This document shows, in pieces, positions 57,024 to 64,000 of a stretch of DNA of 64,000 nt. The notes beneath the pieces are model-generated. The model saw only the letters and a program-made list of their open reading frames with translations. It was not told the DNA's origin and did not search any database. Numbering within the stretch: the first letter of the stretch is position 1; every line of letters starts with the position of its first letter. Origin of the DNA: Sequoia sempervirens (taxonomy: Eukaryota; Streptophyta; Pinopsida; Cupressales; Cupressaceae); assembly GCA_007258455.2 (NCBI GenBank), contig VDFB02321327.1, positions 226,209 through 290,208 of the forward strand, written 5' to 3'. The position numbers and the translations under genes were made by a program.

Positions 57024-57756
57024 TCCCTTCAAATGATAAAACAATTGCTCTTATATATCCACAACAAGAAATTTCATCGCTATAAGTTAGCTCTAAAGAA
57101 ATAATTAAATGAATATAAACAATCGGCCCAAATCAATAAAGATTATTCATGTGAATCAACCAAGGTCAGCCATAACATAGTAAAGACCGAAAATAACATC
57201 CTCAAACATGAACCACTTCAATTAATTACTCGAAGATCCACAACATGCTTCAACACCTTGTCATCCAAGAACATGAAAAACATGAACACACAAGAGAAAA
57301 TCTCGGATCACGAGCACAACGATCAATGTGGACATGCAACATAGATAGAGAAAAAACTAGAAACATCCACAAGCATCATGAAATATTAGAGAATCATCCA
57401 TAGCAAATGAACTTACTAAAATCACATGATCTTCATTCAGGAACACAAACTAAAGTAATAGAAAAACTGTTAGAATACAAATCTTCATAACTCTATCAAA
57501 TCTTCATGTGGATCTCTAAAACTTGATGTGGATAAACTAGATATACTCAACAAGAAACCCTTTAGTCCACAACCTTTGAGAAGCAACGTACTGATCACAC
57601 CGACAAAAAGAACATCACTTCACCACTAACAACTTGTAGCACTTTTTATTACAATTTTCTCAATATCCTTGACATATACAACTTCTAATGCAACAATGCT
57701 AATAGTGTTGACATCAATGACAACCACATATCAGCAACACAACACAACATACAACA

Positions 57757-59016
57757 AAAATGACATACTTAAGAATGCACCTAATGGTCCTCTTTGCATA
57801 GTTGGTTGAATCAATGACAAGCCCACTAATCAGATATTGATTGATCCTGTCTGTGGAGAGAATGTGATCACTAAAGAATTCTTATATGTGCATGAACTAT
57901 ATCAAGAAACATATGACAAACCGAAAGCATGCATCAAGAGGCATAATGGGTTTTCTTGCCCTATGATAGGCTCAATAGCTCTCCCTTTAAAGGTTGGACT
58001 AAAACCACTAAATGTATCATTTTCCATCATCTCATAATTGGATCAATTTCGTGTGAAGCTAGGATATCCATGGCTTCACTCCACTAATTTTGTCCCTTTA
58101 GTTGTGCATAAATTTCTAAAGTTGCCATTTGGAAATGATATCTTTATAGTGCATCATAGTGGATTTAATCTTGCATCATCCCAAGGGAATTTTTCATTAG
58201 ATTTCTTTTGGCCTGAACCTATGGAACCTATCAAATCTCATAAGGATTTCCTTTTCAAATCATATTAAAAGTTCAAGGAAAATAAAATAGTAGAATTATT
58301 CCTTCGAAACATGCCTCAACCTATAACTGAAACACCCATCCTTGACGAAGCAATGATTGAACCGAAAACCCTTCTGAACATACAAGAACAACCTATAGAA
58401 AAACCTCCTACCATTTCCTATAAGAGACCGCAAGATAACACAATCGTGTTGTCCCTCCTAGAGTCAAACAAGTTTACAAAGTTAAAGAGAAAGTGGTTGA
58501 ACAACCTCTTGTTGTTTCTTCTATTCCTCCCAAGGAAGAGAAGACACCTATAATTAATAAACCTTCTCTTACATAAACAAAAATTGACAATAGATTGAAA
58601 AAATCAAATTGCTAAAGAGCATAGGTGTAGACGGCGTGCTATTGCTCATATATTACAAACTCAAGAATACAAGAAAAACATAGAAAATAAAAATCTAAAC
58701 CTACCTGAAGCAATGCATGATGATTATATATCCTCTCTACAACATAAACAAGAACCTTCCATGGACATTATCCTTAGACCTCCCATTGTGATAAATCTAG
58801 ATGATGGCATTGACATTTCAAAGATTGATGAAGAAGTGCATGATGAGTTGAATACATTGTTTTATTCTTATATGAACTTAAATGACAAATATCCTAAAAA
58901 AGAGTGTTGAACTTGGTGCTTGCCCTAGTTCTGCACTTTCTCTTGTCCCTTTGGCTTGTTTTCCACTTTATATTTATACCAACCAATATTGGGATGCAGA
59001 CGACTTGTTAGGTTGA
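57757..59016 (+). pseudogene. H protease-like region and acidic C-terminus
   Basis: The frame resumes right after Copia-2. It reads ILIDPVCGENVITKEFLYVH, placed like a retropepsin active site but with DPV in place of DTG. VKLGYPWLHSTNFVPLVVHK and FGNDIFIVHHSGFN follow. After a Pro/Lys linker (58311-58600) comes the tail SMDIILRPPIVINLDDGIDI, DEEVHDEL. A shift follows and the frame ends YWDADDLLG at TGA 59014-59016. G1 ends in the same manner. No RT or integrase follows before the polypurine tract at 60347. Confidence 0.7.
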
Positions 59017-60346
59017 CTTGAATGTGCCTTACTAGTCTTTTGATTTTTCATGTTCTCTTTATATGATTGCATATGTGTAATGTGATCCCCTTTGTTGTTT
59101 CATTTGATGTATCTCTCTCTTTTTGTGCATTCCTCTATATGTACCTTCATTGTTCTTTATGTCATAAGCACTTTTTATTTGTCTTGTGTTTTCATTTTGA
59201 GGATGATGCAAGGCATTGAGACATTTAGGTCTCTTCCATGTTGACCCAAAAGCTTTCCTTTTATCTTTTCATTTTTCTTGTGTTTTCCTTTAGGGGATGA
59301 CGCAAGAAATTGAGACATTTAAGTCTCTTTGATGTTGACCTGAAATGATTTTTCTTTCTTTTTGCTCTCTTTTTGTCATTCTTCTAGTTTTATGAGTATT
59401 TGGGGAATGATGATAGTTCCATGTTCTATGAAAATATTGTAGAAAGACATACTGACCCTGAATCCATAGATCCCTTATGTATTTGTGGGGGCAACCATTC
59501 CTTCCTATTTCATGATGCAGCGTATTTTAGAAACATATGACTTGGCATAGGGTTTTCCGAGGAAAGCTCTCATGTCTTAGGAAAAAGCATTGGCTTCTCT
59601 AAAGAAATTGCTCACAACAATGGTGTATCAACCAATTTAAAGTGGAGGCATACATGAATGACATCTTTCAACAAATTTCATGGCATGATTTTTCTTTTTC
59701 TTTTGATGTTTCCTTTTCTTGGTGGTGTCATTGGGTTTTATTTCCTCCAAGAGTGCAATATTTCTAAGCATGTGATCTCCCTTCATGACATGATACGAAC
59801 GAGGCATTCCATAAGTGGTGATCTAATATCCTTGACTTTTCCTCTCTTGGAGACATTAGGTACAATTCTCCCTAAGAAGAAGACCTTACATGAACAAAGA
59901 AAAATCCCCTTTAACAAAAACATACATACATGACATTACAAAAGCATTTACAAAAAGCATTACATTGTGGTGCCTTATCAAAGTTGTCAGGAGGATAACT
60001 TTGGTATGTTATGAGAGGCTAATATGATTCTCTCATTTTCCACCTTATTGGGATAACTCACCTTGTGGATAGACTAAGGTCCCACTACCCCAGAGTGAGC
60101 ATACACATATTTGGGAAAACTCACCTAGTGGACAAACTGAGGTTCCACTACCCCAAAATGAGCAACGTATGCTATAGACAAACAACCTCATTCCACATCA
60201 CGTTGAAATTTTTTTGCTTGATTTTTATTTTTTCTTTATTTTTCTTAACCTTTGATAGGGTATGATTATGTATCTTTGCTATTGTTGCATACTTAAGTGT
60301 CTTGAATGTCTACTTTAGTGTGAGTTTGAAATGGGGTCATCCTCTC
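59017..60346 (+). other. H 3' untranslated region with tandem repeats
   Basis: No conserved gene. 59170-59260 and 59262-59350 are two copies of a unit of about 91 bp (GTGTTTTC, GATGAYGCAAG, TTGAGACATTTARGTCTCTT, ATGTTGACC); G1 has one copy near 24570. 60050-60107 and 60112-60168 are two copies of a unit of about 60 bp (GGGATAACTCACCT, AAGGTCCCACTACCCCA). The frame 59658-59933 has no counterpart I recognise. Confidence 0.65.
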
Positions 60347-60364
60347 ACTAAAGTGGGGGAAAAA
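60347..60364 (+). other. H polypurine tract
   Basis: ACTAAAGTGGGGGAAAAA, directly before the 3' LTR. Its presence shows H had working replication signals without its own RT. Confidence 0.85.
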
Positions 60365-60727
60365 TGTAGTCACAAAGAAAGTATCCCTTTTCCTTACTTG
60401 ATTTGGGAATAATTGTCATTGAATTAACCTAATTTTGCCTAGGTCTAATGTTGTCATGTGTTGTACACATTCACATTGATCTTGGGCCCCTTTTTAATAA
60501 AATGTACTTAACTTGTACCTTATTTATGGTGTTGTAAAGTTTTGTAACACACTTTCATGCTTATCTAGGGTCTCATTAATTAATTGTGGTTAATTAGACT
60601 TAATTAGCCCCTTTAATTCAAATTTAAGCCTTATTTGTGACACCTTTTGAGGATCCATCCCGACACCCATAATTTAGATTGCGTAAAATTTAATTGGGAA
60701 AAATCAAGGTCCTAGAAATTGGTGTTA

Positions 60728-60883
60728 GGACCCATTTTCCCTAGGTGGCAAATGGGTCCTCCCTCTATAGGACCCCCCTTTCTTTGCACATTTGGCATGG
60801 GTTTTGATGTTCTTTCACCTCTCAAAGGCATGGTCCTGGAAACTTGTGCCAGGAACCATTCACCCTAGGTGGAAAATGGGTCC
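60728..60883 (+). repeat. family hairpin pair, H 3' LTR (U3)
   Basis: 60728-60759 pairs GGACCCATTT with AAATGGGTCC perfectly. 60852-60883 is GGAACCATTCACCC / GGTGGAAAATGGGTCC. The starts are 124 bp apart. Confidence 0.85.
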
Positions 60884-61676
60884 TTCCTTAATGAGGATCC
60901 CCTTTTTGAATTTCATTCTAGTGGGATTTTAATGATATTCATTTCTAGATCTAGTGTCAGCTTGAATTGTTTGAATTTCTAGGTTAATCTCTAGATTTAG
61001 TATAAATATGGGGTTAATTCACATTTTTTCTCCTAGAAAGTTTACAAGAGGCCTAAGTATTCAAGTTTTCAAGCATTAGAGCATTACAAGAGCATTTGAA
61101 AGGAATTTCAAGGTAGATTATCAAGAGTTTATTGTAGCAATTCAAGATCATTTCATCATGTCAAGGGTTTAATGCATTAATGCATGTTGTTGAGCTAAGA
61201 TAGTGGATGTAGCATTGAAGATCTACTTGCAAGCATTGTTACACATCTTATTCAAGGATCAAGATCTACATTCTTCATGGAAACTTCATGTTAGATTGTA
61301 GATTTATCTTCCAAGACAAATTCCAAGGTATCATCAATTACATATTTCATGTTCATGTTTCAATTCTCTTATTTCATCAATTGGTTTAATTACCTACAAG
61401 GGGTTTGACTTAGGCAAACCCATATTCAGTAACAATCAACAATTTTTTCTCCTCTTGAGTGCGTGTTTACAGATTTACAGGTTGAAGATCAAGTGGAGAA
61501 GAAGTTTAGAGAAAAGTTACAAAAGTTTTCAAGTTGCAAGATTGACCTTCATAGTGCAAGAACAAAGAATTGAAGCTACAATTTTTTTTATAGCCTTTTG
61601 GGAGCTAAAAATAGAGGATCTGAAAGTGCAAACATCAAGGAAAATAACTTAGATCTCAGTTTTAGAAACCTTGATA

Positions 61677-61708
61677 GAGACCCATTCGCCACTAAAGGTG
61701 TCGACTCC
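61677..61708 (+). repeat. family hairpin, H 3' LTR (after TATA), decayed
   Basis: GAGACCCATTCGCC / GGTGTCGACTCC. The right arm is damaged against the 5' LTR copy at 26098. Confidence 0.65.
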
Positions 61709-61931
61709 TTTGTGCCCTAAAAATAGGCTTCTTGCAACAAGGTACACATCATTTTAAGCTCAAAAACTCCCCTCTTAATTGCTATAACAGTTAGGGTTAG
61801 TTTTTTATTGTTATTTGCATGTTTTTCCATCATAATTGAATGTTACATAGTGAAAATTAGTTTGTTCATCATCTTGATCCATTCATCTTGATGATGCTAA
61901 ATCTCCCTATATTTTCTAATGTTCCATGTGT

Positions 61932-61984
61932 TATCTTAGGATTTCATATGGGGGGCGACCTCCTTTCCATGATGCAACTATATT
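61932..61984 (+). mobile_element. G1 3' region, short stretch between H and G3
   Basis: This continues the G1 sequence that ended at 24784. It aligns with H 59475-59528 (CCTTTCCATGATGCAACTATATTT against CCTATTTCATGATGCAGCGT). It ends where the G3 LTR begins, without a polypurine tract, so G3 is a separate insertion and not the G1 3' LTR. Confidence 0.7.
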
Positions 61985-62463
61985 TGTGGAGTCATCGAAA
62001 AAGTAGCCCTTCTAATTTTTCTAACTTGTTTGGGCCCTCCTTGTGATTTTGGCTTAATGTTGTCTTGATTTAGTGTTGTAATGTGGATAAAACATTCACA
62101 TTAGGTCTTGGGCCCTTGTGAACTAATCGAATTTAATGGTGCCTTGCAAAGGTGTTGTGAACTATTGTAACACACTTTCACACTTTTCTTGGGTTTTATC
62201 AATTAACTAAGCATAATAAACATAATTTTAATCATAATCAACATTAATCTTTCCTTATTTGGAGTTTTGTAAAGTTTTGTAACACACTTTCACATTCCTC
62301 TAGGCTTTTCATTAATAATTGTGCTTTATTATGTTTTAATTGGCCATATTTTGCATCCACAAGCCTCATTTATTGCATCTTTTTGAGGATAATCCCAAAC
62401 ACCAAACAATAACCAATCATAATTTAGGTGTTCCTAGCTTGTGTGGCCTAGATTTAGTGTCTT

Positions 62464-62612
62464 GGACTCATTTTCCACCTTGGGCGAATGAGTCCCACCT
62501 AGGTCTTTTTGGCCCTGATGTAGGTTTCACACATTTCTAGACACTTTTCATTTTTAGTTGCATACAATATGTATTAATGGGACTCATTTTCCACCTTGGA
62601 CGAATGAGTCCC
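62464..62612 (+). repeat. family hairpin pair, G3 LTR (U3)
   Basis: 62464-62495 pairs GGACTCATT with AATGAGTCC. 62579-62612 pairs GGGACTCATT with AATGAGTCCC, a perfect 10-bp stem, with TTCC/GGAC inside. The starts are 115 bp apart. Confidence 0.88.
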
Positions 62613-63371
62613 ATGTGACCAAAATTCAAATTTAAATCAAATTTCTAGTGGTATTTTATTCTCCTATATCTGATGTTGGCTTGTAGTGTTGCATTTTTAA
62701 GAATTCTTACATAATTAAGTATAAATACAAGGTTCTTTCACTCATATTCTCACCTAGCCTTGAAGATATCACTTAGAGAGTTCACAAGGGCATTCAAATA
62801 ATTTCAAGGGAATATTATCAAGCATTCTAGAGCATCTTCAAGTGTCATTTATCATGTCAAAGATTTCTTGCATCATGTTGTTTTAGAGCTAATGATTATG
62901 GTGTAGGGTTTGTGATTCAAACAAGAGCTTCATTCACACCAATCAAGACTCAAGAACTACATACATTGCAACCATCACTTACATGTTTGCAACACCTTAT
63001 TGCTAGGGTTTGGTGAGTTGCAACATTATCTTTTGTTCATTCATCATTCTCCTTTTATAATTTCTTTCATTTCAAGGTTTAATTACCAACAAGGGTTTGA
63101 CCAAGGAAAACCCCTATTCACTAACCCCCACAACATTTTCCCCTCTTCTTGTGTGTGATTTGTAGGGATAGGTTGCATATTTTTCAAGAAGCAAAGTTGG
63201 AGAAAAGTTGTCAAGTTGTCATAGTTGCTCAAGCTATCATCAAACCTTGGATAAACTTGGAGAAGACCTATAGGTGGCATTTTCCAGTTTTGGATCTGAA
63301 AGCCAGTTAAAAAGTGTAGAGCATATTGAGAGGCACAAAATCTAGTTTAGAACTTCCAGAAAAGTAGAAGT

Positions 63372-63523
63372 GGACTGATTCACCATTATCAGTGAATGAG
63401 TCCCACTATATAGGTTTGAGAAAGGTTTTTACAGATTTGGATACCCTTTTGGTTGAACCCTGTTCCTACACATTTTCTCAGAAACTGGGTTGATTCACCC
63501 AGCCTGGCGAATGAGTCCCAGTT
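63372..63523 (+). repeat. family hairpin pair, G3 LTR (after TATA)
   Basis: 63372-63404: GGACTGATTCAC / GTGAATGAGTCC, one mismatch in 12. 63483-63523: AACTGGG / CCCAGTT enclosing TGATTCACCC / GGCGAATGAG. Confidence 0.82.
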
Positions 63524-63862
63524 AATATCAACAACATATTTTTTAGTGATCCAGACCTCCATTCTACCTTCTTCAGTCTTCCAGGTGCACACTCCCAGTC
63601 TCATAACCTTCTATTAATTTTTTTCACTTTCTTAGGTCATTTAGAGTTCATTTGCATCACATTGTGTTTTCCAATTCATTATCTTTTCCAAGTTTGCACT
63701 TGGTGGTGAACGCCTCATTAGCTATCATTCAATCTCTAGGATAGCCCTATTGCAAGATTCCAATCTCCTTTGCATTGAGATCTCTAGGGTTATTCTTGAG
63801 TGGAGCCTCTTTGAAATTGGGTGCAAATACATCATCTAATTCCCCCTTTTTCTTCGGTTCCA

Positions 63863-64000
63863 TTTTGGTGAACTTGCATATAGAGCATCATAATTCTGAT
63901 TTGGAGTGCATTTACATCCTAGATTTAGCTTGCATTAACATTGCATTGGTTAATTTGCATTCTAGGGTTTAAATTTTTGCCTTAGTGAAAAGCTCATTTA
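63863..64000 (+). other. G3 primer-like site and start of leader
   Basis: TTTTGGTGAACTTGC follows the LTR, then A+T-rich leader (CATAATTCTGATTTGGAGTGC) that aligns with H 26370-26400. The element continues outside the window. Confidence 0.65.

Larger units (their letters stand above)
29124..57756 (-). mobile_element. Copia-2, Ty1/copia element with two nested insertions
   Basis: The 3' LTR is 29124-30417 and the 5' LTR is 54204-57756, the latter interrupted by a solo LTR. The target duplication AAAAT is at 29119-29123 and 57757-57761. G1 has the uninterrupted target sequence (CACAAAATGACATA near 22676-22689), which confirms the site. The internal region is copia order on the minus strand: gag, protease, integrase, RT, RNase H. 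The Tat element splits integrase at 33224/52505. Without the insertions Copia-2 is about 7.1 kb. Confidence 0.94.
54204..57756 (-). mobile_element. Copia-2 5' LTR, split by a solo LTR
   Basis: 54204-54343 and 56608-57756 together form a 1,289-bp LTR starting TGTTGG and ending ACAACA. The insert is 54344-56602. The minus-strand TATA (complement of CTTATATA) is at 57050-57057. A (CA)19 run lies at 56982-57019. The right edge carries the AAAAT duplication shared with 29119-29123. Confidence 0.92.
24785..61926 (+). mobile_element. H, complete gag-only LTR retrotransposon, interrupted by Copia-2
   Basis: The LTRs at 24785-26340 (1,556 bp) and 60365-61926 (1,562 bp) both begin TGTAGT and end CA. 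The target duplication TGTGT is at 24780-24784 and 61927-61931. Without Copia-2 (28,633 bp plus a 5-bp duplication), H is about 8.5 kb. It encodes gag, a zinc knuckle, a protease-like region and an acidic tail, and nothing for RT or integrase. Comparing about 265 bp of the two LTRs by eye gave about 18 differences, so it is older than the Tat element nested deeper. Confidence 0.92.
60365..61926 (+). mobile_element. H 3' LTR
   Basis: 1,562 bp, begins TGTAGTCAC and ends ATGTTCCA. TATAAATA is at 61001-61008. It carries family hairpins at 60728, 60852 and 61677, at the same places as in the 5' LTR. It is followed by the TGTGT duplication. Confidence 0.92.
61985..63862 (+). mobile_element. G3 5' LTR
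   Basis: 1,878 bp, begins TGTGGAGTCATC (related to H TGTAGTCAC) and ends GGTTCCA, directly before TTTTGGTGAAC, the family primer-like site. TATAAATA is at 62720-62727. A partial internal duplication is seen at 62152-62207 and 62268-62323 (TTGTAACACACTTTCACA), which H has once. It carries four family hairpins. It must be a 5' LTR because the leader follows. Confidence 0.8.

Noticed and set aside
59658..59933. Possible small gene (MTSFNKFHGMIFLF...) in the H 3' region
   Set aside because: Hydrophobic start is suggestive, but there is no counterpart visible in G1 and no family match.
61985..63862. G3 LTR read as the missing 3' LTR of G1
   Set aside because: No polypurine tract precedes it, it is diverged from the G1 5' LTR, and it is followed by the family primer-like site and leader, so it is the 5' LTR of another element.

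Overview
This 64 kb window is plant DNA that appears to consist almost wholly of LTR retrotransposons, inserted into one another. I found no host protein gene, rRNA, tRNA or CRISPR array. The high A+T content, LTRs of 1.2-1.9 kb, a Tat-lineage Ty3/gypsy element of about 19 kb and many decayed coding frames suggest a large-genome seed plant. A gymnosperm is my guess, but nothing in the window proves it.

Layout, left to right. 1-520 is an LTR fragment of the Copia-2 family, ending at a 100-base assembly gap (521-620). 621 to about 6660 is an Athila-like Ty3/gypsy element on the minus strand (integrase start, RNase H, RT, protease, gag, primer site, 5' LTR). 6756-8651 is the 5' end of a third copia element (Copia-3), minus strand. 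8652-10487 is unassigned. 10488-18342 is a complete minus-strand copia element (Copia-1) with a TTTTT target duplication, initiator-Met primer site and polypurine tract. A 767-bp inverted-repeat element (MITE-like) sits inside its polyprotein.

18479-64000 is a stack of nested insertions. The outermost element, G1 (plus strand), encodes gag and a protease-like region only and carries a 377-bp TRIM. H, of the same gag-only family, is inserted in G1 (24785-61926, duplication TGTGT). Copia-2 (minus, 29124-57756, AAAAT) is inserted in H. A Tat-lineage element (plus, 33225-52504, CCAAC) and a 2.26-kb solo LTR (54344-56602, ACATA/ACACA) are inserted in Copia-2. G1 reappears for 53 bp (61932-61984), followed by the 5' LTR and leader of G3, a third member of the G1/H family that leaves the window.

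The main points for a second look are: (1) a recurring hairpin family, 14 copies, confined to the LTRs and leaders of G1/H/G3, with compensatory stem changes and pair spacing of about 115-124 bp; (2) a degenerate antisense gene in the Tat element whose product resembles the plant mobile domain and ends in a coiled coil; (3) three stem-loops in the Tat leader with one conserved loop and different, still pairing, stems; (4) a gag-only retrotransposon family whose shortened polyprotein end is shared by both copies that reach it; (5) a fully dated nesting order supported by target duplications. All polyproteins carry stops or frameshifts, so none of the autonomous elements looks able to move by itself now.
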